A DNA stretch of 64,000 nt from assembly GCA_001662425.1 (NCBI GenBank), contig BDDC01000136.1:1-64000 (forward strand). Reading direction: 5' to 3'. Under the pieces are notes generated by a model. It made no database searches. It had not been told where the DNA came from and saw only the letters and a program-made list of their open reading frames with translations. Shown in pieces: positions 10,401-20,968 of this stretch (the stretch's first letter is position 1; each line of letters begins with the position of its first letter). The DNA is from Chlamydomonas sphaeroides. Taxonomy: Eukaryota > Chlorophyta > Chlorophyceae > Chlamydomonadales > Chlamydomonadaceae. The translations under genes were made by a program, and so were the position numbers.

Positions 10401-12853
10401 AGGCGCTGGTGGTGGCGGTGTGGACGTTCATCACCTGGCACGTGGACCCACAATCGCAACAACAGGGTTGCTATCGGTGCCTCACAGGGCCATCGCCCGT
10501 CAGCTTCTGTTGGTTGGTTGGTTATTTGTTTGTCTGTTTGTTTGTTTGTTTGTTTGATTGGTTGGGGTTTGGGTCTGCTGCCAGCTGCTCGCTGTCTGAA
10601 CAAGACGTGATGCGGTGGCGCAACACAATGTGGCCCGGCGGGGATGGACACGGCATAACTGATTATCGCCTCGCGTAGACCCACAGCGGCCGTCAGGGGT
10701 TGGCAAGAGCCAGCTCGAGCCGGCAGCGCGGCAGGCAGGAGCGCCGTGCACGCGTCCCGGCTGGAGCTGCCACGCCGGGCCAAGACCGTGACCCGATGAA
10801 CACGCATAACCCTAAAACCGCAGAACCCGATTCCTGCCGTACCTGGTCCATGGCGATTTTGAGGTGGCCCACGGACAGCCAGAACGCCGGCCGCGCCTGG
10901 GGCTGAGCCGCGCCTGCCGCGTCACCGCCGGGCTGCGGCCACAGCGCATCGCGCAGCTCGCGTCGTGGCAGACGGACGCCCCGGATCGCGTTGAAGCAGT
11001 GTTGCGGGCCGGCCGCGAGGTCGGGGTGCGACTTCTGCGGCGGCCGGGGCGGCGAGGTGGAGCGCTTGGGCACGGCAGCCCCGGCAGCCGCGCATGCGAT
11101 GTGGGTCGGGTGTGGGTCGGGGCTTGCGGCGCAGTGCGGCGCCACCCGTTGCGCTCCCGGCCCACCCCACACACGCCCAGCCCCACGCTCGCTGCCATGG
11201 CCCGCTGCGCCCCAACTACCAACCACCGCTCAAAGGCTCCAACCGACGACCGCCCGACAACCGCCCAACGGCCGCACATGCACGGCGCTCCCGTGGCCGC
11301 CGCTCACCCGCGCGATCATGTACATCCGGAACGCAGCTGCCAGGAGGTGGGGGTGCACGGCCACGGCCTCGCCCATCAGCGCCGGCAGGGGCGCCTGCTC
11401 CATGAGCAGCAGGCCGCCTAGCGCCCAGCAGCCGACCTGCGGCCCGGGGGAGAGGTCGCGGGCAGGCGCAGAGGGGCCAGGGTCGAGGGCATGGCGGGGC
11501 ATGGCACGCTCATGGCCAGTCGAGCGTGCTCGAGCGGGTGCAGAGCAGCCTGGGCCGAGCAGGACCCGGAGACCCCGGGGCCAGGGCGGGGACGCGTTGG
11601 GGTATGGCACGGGCACGGGCATGGCACGGGCACGCAGGGCAGTGGGGCTTGGGCCAGGACGAAATACGCCGCTGTCATGGCGAGTCTAAAGGACGCACAG
11701 AGCTGGAAGTTCATCCGGAGCGGACAATGCCGGCAGCATGACGACCCACCAGCTGTCGAATGGCTGAGTCGTCATCCGCCGCCGAGGTCGGCGCCAGCAG
11801 CCACTGCCACCTGTCCCGCCAGTCCTGGTCGGTCATCAGCGCCCGCAGCGCCGCGCCCGCCCGCGCCGGCGCCGCCGCGGCCGCCGGGTACCGCGCCCGC
11901 AGCGCGCGCTCCACCTCCGCCAGCAGCGCGAGCGGCCGCTGTGGCCGCGGGCCGTCGTCGTCGAAGTCGTCCTCCAGCAGCGGCCGCAGGCGCTCGTCGG
12001 CCAGCAGGCGCTCGGCGCGGTTGACGGCCTCGACCGCGACACATTCCGACTGCTCGCGGAGCCGCATCCCCTCATCCAGCTGCTGCCACGTGCCGTGCTG
12101 TGCGTGCGCCGTGTGCTGCGCCACCTGCAGGCTGCGGCGCAGCACGCCGAGGTCGCCGTGTTGCGCCAGCGCCTGCCGGACGGAGCCCACCGCGACGCGC
12201 AGGCCCGCGCCGTGCTCTGCGGCGTTGCGGACCGCCCAGTGGTCGTCGCCCTCGCACACCTCGAAGGAGCCCTCCAGCGTTTGCAAGCAGAAGGAGGTGA
12301 ACAGCAGCTGCTGCTGCGCCTCGCTGTCGACGCCTGCGCTGCCGGCTGAGCTGGAGGCATTGGAGCGGGCGCTGCCGTAGGCGTCGCTGCCGGCCGGGGA
12401 CTCGTAGGTGGAGCCGTTGTCGGCGGCCGCGGCGCCGCCTGGGCCAGGCCAGGGCAGGGGCTTGTGCCAGGCCCGTGGGAAGGGACGGGCGGGGCTGGCG
12501 CCGGGGACGCTGGGGCTGGACTCTGGGGCCACGTTCAACGGAGGCGCGGCAGGGCTCGCGCGTGCGACGGCCTTGGCGCGCTGTGTGGCGAGGAAGGTTG
12601 CTGTGGGGTAGTGCCGCCGCAGCGAGGCCAGCGCCCGTTGTTGCGAAGCGCAGAGCAGCCTGTGCGCGCTGGGCTGTGGCGAGGCGCTGGCCGGCTGGGC
12701 TGGGGCGCCCGGGGCAACGGTCGGGGCCAGCCCATGCTTCGCGGCCCCAATATCGTCAATGCGGTATTGGACAGCCGACTCGAGGATGTTGCTAACGAGC
12801 AGCCGTCGCCTGCGCCGCTCCTGCTGAGCGGCAATGCAGGCCGCTGCGTTCAT
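7437..12853 (-). CDS. Locus B: unknown-family protein, ~1029 aa, 9 exons
   Basis: Exons (minus): 12853-11750, 11436-11308, 11064-10843, 10434-9889, 9708-9577, 9470-9417, 9141-8942, 8446-8329, 8021-7437. They sum to 3090 nt with consistent phases; exons 3 and 5 are the least certain. The start was chosen because it aligns with the starts of loci D and E. Exon 1 encodes an Arg-rich helix (QQERRRRRLL), QRALASLRRHYP, KPLPWP, then a helical region. Exon 2 is hydrophobic (CWALGGLLLMEQAPLPALM). Exon 7 carries a conserved hydrophobic strand-rich block (LELSLLLAPNVPLMGHPGW). Exon 8 (118 nt) is one exon where D and E have two. The last exon has RYGDG, LMHALCMRL and YARLTVELLLVECLPGQP. I do not recognise a known domain, so function is unknown. 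No signal peptide is evident. It lies tail-to-head with locus C. Confidence 0.75.
10504..10566. repeat. TTGG/TTTG microsatellite in locus B intron
   Basis: A run of TTGG followed by TTTG units lies in the intron between the exons ending at 10843 and starting at 10434. A short 16-bp tandem motif (AAGTAGGTAACATATG-like) also occurs at about 9827-9866 in the next intron. Neither lies in coding sequence in the proposed model. Confidence 0.85.
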
Positions 12854-13433
12854 TTGCGCCTGTGGCTCCTGCCTTACAGTTTTCACTCCTATGTTCTGGC
12901 GGACGTGATCTTAAGCGCTGCATGCCTGTTTTGTGAGTAAAACGCTGTCAATGAAGTGACATTGAACGCTTGGCACACTTAACACGCCCAACATGCTGTG
13001 TCCCTTGATACCAGCTGCGTATGCTTGCGTCGCTCAAGGAATGAAAAGCGTGGGCTGCACAGGGTTCAGTTTTGGACTCGTAATTTGAAGACAAACCGGG
13101 CTTATAAATACTTCTGATGGGCTAAGGAGACTTGTATTAGGATGCTGGCGTCAGGTTGCGCTGTGCTGGCCGGTTCGCAGCTGTTGCAGTATGCTGATCC
13201 CAAATGCCCCATGCGTCACCCCCCCGCGCCGCGCCCCCGGGCAGCTCAGCTGCTTCCTGCCGCCTGGCCTTCCGTCCCCGTACCTGCTTCTTGCCGCCCA
13301 TCACACGTCACCTTCGCCAACGCCTCAACTTCCGCAGCGTATCGCAGCTGTTCAGGGCAATGGCCATGCCCTTTCTCCCCCAGCAATCCGCCAATCCCCC
13401 AACCAGGCCCTGCCTGATCCCCCCAGCCCGCCG
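12854..13433. promoter_or_regulatory. Intergenic region with TATA-like site upstream of locus B
   Basis: These 580 bases separate the locus B start from the locus C stop. The sequence is clearly more AT-rich than its surroundings. A TATA-like site (TTATAAATA, 13102-13110, readable on the minus strand as TATTTATAA) sits about 250 bases upstream of the locus B ATG. No gene is seen. The region should hold both the locus B promoter and the locus C 3' UTR. Confidence 0.35.
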
Positions 13434-16400
13434 CTACCGCCCCCTGCCGCCCGGCCCCGCCGCCAGCAGCTTCTGCAGCGCTTGCGCCCTGAGCTGCGGC
13501 CGCAGCACCTGCCACGGCCGCCCCGGAATCACCTCAGCCAGCAGCAGCTCCAGGCTCAGGCGCCCCGAGTAGTCGGGGCCCGCATAGCCCCCTGCCGCCC
13601 CACCCGCCGCGCCGCCCGACTTCACGGCCCCGCTGCCCGGCCCCGGGCTCGGGCCCGGCCCAGCCCCCTGGACCCCGCCGCCTGCCCGCTCCGGCCCCGG
13701 CGCCTTGCCCCGGCCGCCGCTCCGCAGCAGGCGCTGCAGCAGCAGCCCACAGTCGTACTCCGCCACCTCCTGCAGCCAGGCCGCATGGCTGACGTCGCCA
13801 GGCGCCGCCGCATTCGGCTGCGCGCCGCCGCCGCCGCCGCCGCACCCGGCTTCGGCACAGCTGGCTTGTGGGCTCGGCTGCAGGCGAGGCAGCAGTATGC
13901 TCAGCCGATCGCACAGCGTGCGCAAGCTCAGGCCTCCAGGCGGGCCCGCGGACCCGCCGTCGTCGCCGTCGCCGTCGTCTTCAACAGCGCCGCCGCCGTC
14001 GCCCTGCAGATCGCGGCGCGCCGTTGCGTCCCGCTGCCCCTCTCTTCGCGGCCGCCGCTCGCGCCCCTGGCCCTGCGCCTCCGGGCCTCCCGCGCCGTCT
14101 CCGTAGGCGACAACCTGCGCCACCCCACACGCCACGTCGCGGCCCGCCGCCAGCAGCTGCTGCCGCGCCTGTTGGGAGGCACGGGGTTGGCGCAGGCACG
14201 GCGGTGCGGTCTAGAGCGCGGCGCGATGGGCCCACGACACGAGCCTGCGAGCGGCTGACAGGTCCTCGCGCGCTCAGCCAGGGCCTGCTGTATGCCCCGC
14301 TGCGCCGCGCGCCCCCGACACGGCTGCGCCGGGTCCTGGTGCCCGCCGGCAACCGAACGCGTGCTACCCCCCACGCGCCGTAGACCCGCTCGTTGGTGGA
14401 CCCGCTCCTCTGCTCGGTGCTACGTACCACAGAAAATCAATCATTGCACTAACTCTTAAGTTAACAAAAGTAAGTAAAGCGTGTGTTGCATCTGTTTTAT
14501 CATCAGTAGTGACCACAAGGGCCGCGGTGTCGCTCCTTGCCCCACTCGCTGCGCCCCCTCGTGCCCCTCCCTCACCAGCGCCACGGCCTCCAGCAGCCGC
14601 ACGATGCCGTCCAGCCCCCGCGCCCGCATCACCATGAGGTGCTGGTCGCGGCGCAGGAAGCGCTCGGCAATGCGGGCGGCCTCGCGGGGGGCGCTGCGGC
14701 GGAGGGGCAGGAGGCAGGAGGCGGGAGGCAGGCGGTGAGGAGAGGAGGGCAGGTGGAAGAGGCGCGGGGCAGGCAGTGGAAGGAAGGCAGGGTCGCAGTG
14801 GGAGAGGCGCGGGGCAGGCGGCTCAACGGTTGCTGGGCAGGGTCGCAGCCAGCGGTCGCACCTGTCGCCGGCGGTGAGCAGCGGGACGGACTTGTGCGCT
14901 AGCTCAAAGTCCCAGCCGGGAGAGTCGGGCACGGGCATGCCACTGCTGCGGAGCAGCCGCAGCTGCAGCGGCCGCGCGCCGCCGGCCCTGGGCCCAAGGC
15001 CCGCCGCCACCGCTCCAGCGCCGGGGTCCTGCAGGGCACGAGGCGCGGCAAGGTGCTTGGCAGCGAAAGAAGTAACACCACATGGCGACCCCTGTGGGCC
15101 CTGGGCCTAGGTGCGCTTCAAGCAAAGTGGTGCCGAACCCAAAAGATCAAGCCCTGAGCTCCGGTCCCAACGCCCAGTCCGAGCCCGTGACGCACCCTGC
15201 CGCTGCCCGCGGGCGTCGTGGGTGCGCTGGGCTCGCCCGGGTCCACCTGGAACACGAGCGGCCGCCTCTCCGCCGCGCTGGAACACGAAAGGGCGTCAAG
15301 GTAGCACGACAGAAGCAGCGCCGCCGCCTCCTCGCGAGCCTCCGGCGCCCCTGCCAGCTGCATCGCAGCGCCCGCGCCCGGGGCCGGGCACGGGCCGGGG
15401 GCCGAGCCCAGTCCGGGCCGCCGGGGCTGCTTGGGATGTGGAGGCTGTGCTGGCGGTGGCGGCGGCAGCTTGACGGCCCGCAGCAGCAGCTGCAGCAGCC
15501 GCGCCGCACGCTGCTGCTCGGCGGGGGCGAGCTCCAGCGGCTCGCCCGAGGCGTCGAACACACGGCCTGCGGGCGGCGGGAGGTGAGGCTGTGGGAGCAG
15601 AGCGAGCGGCATTTTTTTGTGGAATAAGAATGAATGGGGATGCACCTGAGCAAAGCGAGCGGCAGGGGCGTTGCCCACGCGCGGCGCCACAGGCACTAAG
15701 GCCGTGCCGCCGTGCCGCCGTGCTTAGGACCAAGTAGGTGGTGCGCTCGCTTGTAACGAGGTGCAGCGAGACTCGCGCAGCACAAGCTGGAGTTGCCAGA
15801 TGGAGGCGCAGCCCTACAGATAGGACGAGGGCCGGTGAGCGGCGCACGACGCCGCAGGCCGCACCCCCCGCGCCTTGCTCAACCAGCCCCGGCGCCTGCC
15901 CACCACACCCACGACGCCCACACCGCCCCGCCCCTGCCTCGGGTCAGGGCCGCACACACCCTCCTCGTCCAGCCCCAGCCGCTCCGCCAGCCAGCCGCCG
16001 TCCAGCTCCCACAGCTCCGCCGCCGCCACCTGGTGGGACAGCGCGCGCAGGTCGGCACGGCCGGCGGCGCTCGCCTCCTGCGCCCGCCGCAGCGGGATGA
16101 CCAGGTCCACCCACGCGGCGCCCACGGCCGTGTGCGCCTGAGTGGCCTGGTGGGGAGGGGGGCCGGGGGTTGCGGGCCGGGCATGTGGGCACGGGCGTGT
16201 GTTTGGGGTTAGCAGCCTCCTGGATGGAAAACTGGTGTACGCGTATGACAGTGCGGCAGGCGAAGGCATGCTGGGCAGGTCAGGTGCTATCCTAGGGAAG
16301 GACACGAAGCTGGCGACAAGCTGTGCAAGGCCTGCTGCGCCTGCGCGACCTGTCGGGCGAGCACGTCAACGGCTGCAGGCCTGCTATGACGCTGTAGACT

Positions 16401-19374
16401 TGCTGTGACGCTGCAGACCTGCTATGCCACGCGGTCAACGCACGCTTCACTCCAACGAGCAACGACCACCGGTTCGCCCTGGCGCAGATGCTTGGCGCAG
16501 ATGCCGAGGCGCCATGGCCACGGGAGGACGGGTGATCAGCCGGCTTCTCATACACGCCGCCAATAGGCCGCGCAGCAGGCGCTCGTGCCGCACATCGTGT
16601 ACGGCATGTGGTACGCAAGCCTGTACGGCATGTACGACAAGACGCCGGGGACCCACCTGCCGCAGCACCGTCGCCAGGTGCGCCGCCGAGTAGGCCGCAG
16701 CCGGCGGCGGCAGGGCCGTCTCGCCGCCGCCGTCGGGTCTGGCCGGCGGCGCCGCGCCGCCGCCGCTGCCGCTGGCGAGGGCGCGGGCCTTAGGCAGCAG
16801 CCCCCCGCGGTGGTCCATGCGAGGGCCCCACTGCAGCAGGTCTAGCAGCAGCGTGGGCGGCGGCTGCGGCCCGGGGTGGTGGTTCTGGGGTGCGGACCGG
16901 GGCAGGAGGCACGGGGTACGGCAGCAGGGGCGCAGCTCTCAACGGCATGCCACGTGCAAGAGTTTGAGAACTTCCGAGCCCTGCGCTCCAGGGGCTGTGC
17001 ACCAGGGGCTGCACATCCGGCAGTGAGAGCACGCGAGCCCACCAGGAGCGCGCGAGCTGGAGGTCGCATGCCGGTGTTGGGGGCCAGCTGCTTGCCCCCC
17101 CCCCACCCTTGTGCCTGTACTCGCAACCGCACGCGCCCTGCCTGGCAGGTGCGGCCGCTCACCCGCAGCAGCGCGGCGCACGCCCACACCGCCGCGCACG
17201 TGTGCGGCGGCGTCTTGGCCGCGTGGTCCGGGGCGGCCATCAGCAGCGCCAGTCCCGCCAGCGCCCAGCAGTAGGCCTGCGGGCCAGAGGGACCCGGCCA
17301 CGCAGGCGGGCACACGGGAAGGGAGGGCATGAGATGGGCAGCGGAGGCAGGGGGCCAGGCGCCAGGGGCCGGCTGAGCAGGCACACGGGAAGCGCCGTCC
17401 CCCGGACCACGCGGCCAAGACGCCGCCGCGCACGTGCGCGGCGGTGTGGGCGTGCGCCGCGCTGCTGCGGGTGAGCGGCCGCACCTACCAGGCATGTCGC
17501 GCGGTTGAGAGTACAGGCACAAGGGTGGGGGAGGCAAGCAGCTGGCCCCCAACACCGGCAAAACAACGACCCGCTCCGTACTGCCGGACGGAGGTCCGCA
17601 AAGCCTCGTGCCCCAGGTCAGCCACGAGCGCACCCCACGGAGCGCAGGGGTCCCATCTCGCGGCCGACCCGTACGCGCCGGCTGCCCATGTGCAGCACGG
17701 TGTACGACACACGTTACAACGCACACAGCTTCGTACGGCGTACGGCGTACGGCGCACCGTGAGCGCGTCGTTGGGCGCGCCGGGCGCAGACGCGGCCGCC
17801 TCCAGCCGCCTCCACGCCTCCACGACACTGGGCGCCAGCAGCCGACCCAACACGGCGTACAGTCGCGGCCGCACGGGGGCAGCCGCCGCCGCCGCGGCGC
17901 CGCCGTCCCCCTGCGCCAACCGGCCGTTAGCGGCGGCGGCGAGGCGTGCCAGCGGCGCGGGAGCGCACTGCAGCAGCTCCGTCGGGTGCACGGGCTCGCC
18001 TGCTTGGGCGGGCGTCAAGTGCAGCGGCGCCTCAGTTGCGCGGACAGCGACGCTGTTAGCACATGGGCTCGGCGCATGGCTCGGCAGGAGTGGGCGACGG
18101 GCGAGGAGCGGCGGCAGCTCGCGACGTCACGGCGTGCGCAACGCAGCCCAACGACGCAAGCCCTCGGCCACATGAGCAGTCGTGGGTCCCACAACGTAGA
18201 CCGGCCCCCTCCGGTCAGGACCCCAAGCAGCGGCCCCGTTTCACACGAACATCGGCAGGATGTCAAGCATCAGCCGGCCGCGCTTTTAAACTCGAAGCTG
18301 CGGCTGTACATAGTCGTCTACATGGAAGCGCCGCCCGCAATAGCTGTGCCCAGCGAGCAGCAACTCGCCAGCGCGCAGGTTGCCCAGCAGCGGCCCCAGG
18401 TCGGGGTCGGCCCCTAGCTCCGCCACCCAGGCAATAGCAGCGGCGGCTCCGTCGGCCACTCGGGTGCGGTAGCAGTTGCCCTCCTGTAGCAGCGAGTCCA
18501 GGAATTCCAGTGATGGCGCCTCGAGCGCGTGGCCCCGGGGCAGCGACAGCGCACTGGCGGCGGCAGAGCGGGGCCCGGCAACGAGGGCCGGGGCGAGGTA
18601 CGGCGGTTAGGGTTATAACCTGGACTTTCAACCAGTGACAGACATTACGGAGGACTGGCGTTTCGGGTGGTTGGGACGGCTTGCAGCCGTCGTGCAGGCG
18701 CGTGGAGCCGTGCCGGGCCGTGCCGGGCCTTGCACGTGCCCACAAAGCCAGAGCTGCGATGGCGAGCTGCTACCCTGGGTGCGGCCTCACTTGTCAGCGA
18801 CGTCCAGCAAGGGCCTCACGAGGCCGTGCGCCTGCGCCACGGCGGCGGCGTGGGCGGCCTGGGCTGTGGCGATGGCGGCCTGCGTCGTGGGCGGCAGCAG
18901 CGCCGCGAGCAGCGCCTCGGCGCGGAGGAGCTCGGGCCACGACTCGGCGCGGGAGAAGGGCGAGGGGTCGGGGGAGGGAGGAGGGGAAGGGGAGGGAGGC
19001 GAGGAGGGGGAAGGCGCCGGCGGGGGCCAGGGCAGGGGCTTGGACCAGGCGGCGGCGGGGGCGGGAGGGCGGTGGGGGCTGGCTGACGGAAGGGGCTGGC
19101 TACCGGGCGCGGCTGAGGCGGAAGCGGCTGAGGCGGCGCGCCTGCGGTGCTCTGCGAGCAGGGTCGCGGTGGGGTGCCGTCGGCGGAGCGACGCGAGCGC
19201 TCGTTGCTGTGTGGGGCACAGGACGTGGGGAACGGGCGTTACATCCTGGACTGATGTGGCCTGTGGCGAGGGCTGTGATTCGATGCTCGCCGGCGCGTTC
19301 GCGAGCGCTGCAGCGAGTACGAGTCGTCGCGCTCTCCGCTCCTGCTGCCTTGCGAGCGCCAACGCGGTCTCCAT
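13434..19374 (-). CDS. Locus C: unknown-family protein, ~999 aa, 10 exons
   Basis: Exons (minus): 19374-18791, 18553-18310, 18030-17758, 17276-17163, 16863-16657, 16146-15960, 15566-15196, 15028-14862, 14693-14576, 14168-13434. They total 3000 nt with phase kept at every junction. Exon 1 has QQERRARRL, QRALASLRRRHP and KPLPWP. The region that is one long exon 1 in B, D and E is split here, with an intron after residue 194. Exon 4 (114 nt) is the hydrophobic exon (CWALAGLALLMAAP). Exon 8 contains PLQLRLLRSSGMPVPDSPGW, the block shared by all members. Exon 9 is 118 nt, identical in length to the equivalent exon of B. The last exon has AYGDG, LCDRL and YSGRLSLELLLAEVIPGRP. Function is unknown. 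A fold-back inverted duplication has hit exon 4 and its flanks. The exon 2/3 junction is the weakest. Confidence 0.75.
17070..17562. repeat. Second fold-back inverted duplication, over locus C exon 4
   Basis: The arm at about 17070-17237 (containing most of exon 4 and the start of the following intron of locus C, read on the minus strand) is repeated in opposite orientation at about 17395-17560, with a spacer of about 157 bases. Identity is high, with a few substitutions and length change in a C-run. The plus-strand arm re-encodes the C-terminal two thirds of the exon 4 peptide (HAAKTPP...CAAVWACAALLR) followed by the same donor. It therefore sits antisense inside the intron between exons 3 and 4. 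Confidence 0.85.
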
Positions 19375-20968
19375 GGCGAAATGGCAAGATCCAGGGTGCC
19401 GCTCATGCGCGAAACAAACGTCACGGTAGGACACTGCGCTGATAAATTGTTGGCATATCAGTCGGTGTGGGGTGGCAGGAGCTCAGCAAGCGTGTCAGCG
19501 AGGGCTGCTGCTCCAACTGCGTCGACAGCTGGTCGGCTCGGCTGCACCGCACAGCCAGAAGTGTGCGTACGTGATTGATTAATGTAAGACGTAGCAACGA
19601 CGTATTTTTGCCACCTGCACGAACCCTTATCCGTGACACCCGCGTCGCTTCCCCTTCATGCCACCCGTAGTCCGTCGTAGTCGCGGCACGGACCCGGCTT
19701 ATGCCAGTTGCTGGCAGCACAGCTGGAAGCCGGCGCAATGAGCACAACACCAAGCGCACGGAGGACCGTAGATGGCGGTGTGAGCGCATAATGTCTTTAC
19801 AAGTTCTTGCTCGATCCACAAGCACGTCGCGTAGCGCACAGACTCCGACACAAGCATGCAGTCCGCTTCGGACAACCGCCACCGGCACGCGCCGGCCTGG
19901 GCCGCGCCCACCTACTTGAGCGTGTGCCGCTAGACAAGTAGACATGGAGGTTCCAGTTTAGCTCCGACCCTCATAGAGCTTCTTCATTCACACACACGCA
20001 TACAGAGCCAGGACGCCGCCTGCACAGAGCCGCCCGGCCTCGAGACGCAACACCGATACCGCAACACACACACCGCGTGCCACGTGTGGGGGTGGTGCTC
20101 AATTTCGGCCCTTTATAGTTGAATACACACAGCGCAGGCACTCTCCGGCGCCTTGCCCGTTGCGAGCTAGCACCCCAAGCCACGTTGCAGCGCAGCTCTT
20201 GCTTCACCAACCGACTTGGGAGCCCTTAACCAGGGCGCACTGCCAACAACAGCACGCGGCGCCCGCTACCTCCTGCTGGCCCTACCCAATCTATCAACGC
20301 CACGGTTCGAGCCCGGGCCAGCGACCCTATCCCAACAACACCTGCAAGCCGTGGAGGCCCGCGGGCCTGCACGCTATCAAGGGCCCGACGCAACCCCGCC
20401 GCCGCCCCTTGGGTGCTCCCGTCGCTCCACGATTGCCCGTCAACCCCACCCCTAGTCATAGTACGTTATTGAAGGCAGTATGTAGCCGCATGCCTAGTTG
20501 CCTACCGATACATGGCCGCCCGCGCATGCCGGCTCCGTACGAGTTCGTTCCCTTGCTTGCGGCTGCTGCTAGCCCCAAACCCCGCACCCGCGCGCCCGCC
20601 CGCGCGGTGCCACGCAGCAAACAATGCCAGCAGCAGTCACAGCAGCAGCAAGCACCCACGCACGGCACAATCCATGCCAGCCCATGCCCAGCTGCCGTCC
20701 ACAGATCCAGCACCCGCATCCTCATCCCCTTCCTCGTCCTCCAGCGCCGCGTCCAGGCCCCAGCCGCCCAACGACTCGGCTGCGGTGACCCGCCTCTCGC
20801 GCCCTCCACAGCGCCGCGTCAAGCGCGCCTCAAGAATCGGCCTGCTTACGCCATCGCCACCGCCACCGCCCGCGCGCCTCAGAAGCCACCGTCGTCTCAT
20901 AGCCGATGGGGTCGATAAGAGTCCATCGAGTGTCGGCGTCGCCGCATTCAATAGCAGCAGAGGCCCGC
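19375..20968. other. Intergenic stretch between locus C and the IFRD gene
   Basis: This 1.6-kb stretch lies upstream of locus C and downstream of the IFRD stop. It is less GC-rich than the coding parts, with several AT-rich patches (about 19430-19610, 19960-20120). I find no splice-consistent coding block and no tRNA. A GGTTCGAGCCC sequence at about 20305 resembles a tRNA T-loop, but no matching cloverleaf surrounds it. Confidence 0.5.

Noticed and set aside
20225..20330. tRNA candidate around GGTTCGAGCCC
   Set aside because: No acceptor stem or D/anticodon arms can be paired around the T-loop-like sequence.
20160..20918. 252-codon plus-strand frame as a gene
   Set aside because: No family similarity, low-complexity composition and no supporting splice or promoter context; likely chance in GC-rich intergenic DNA.
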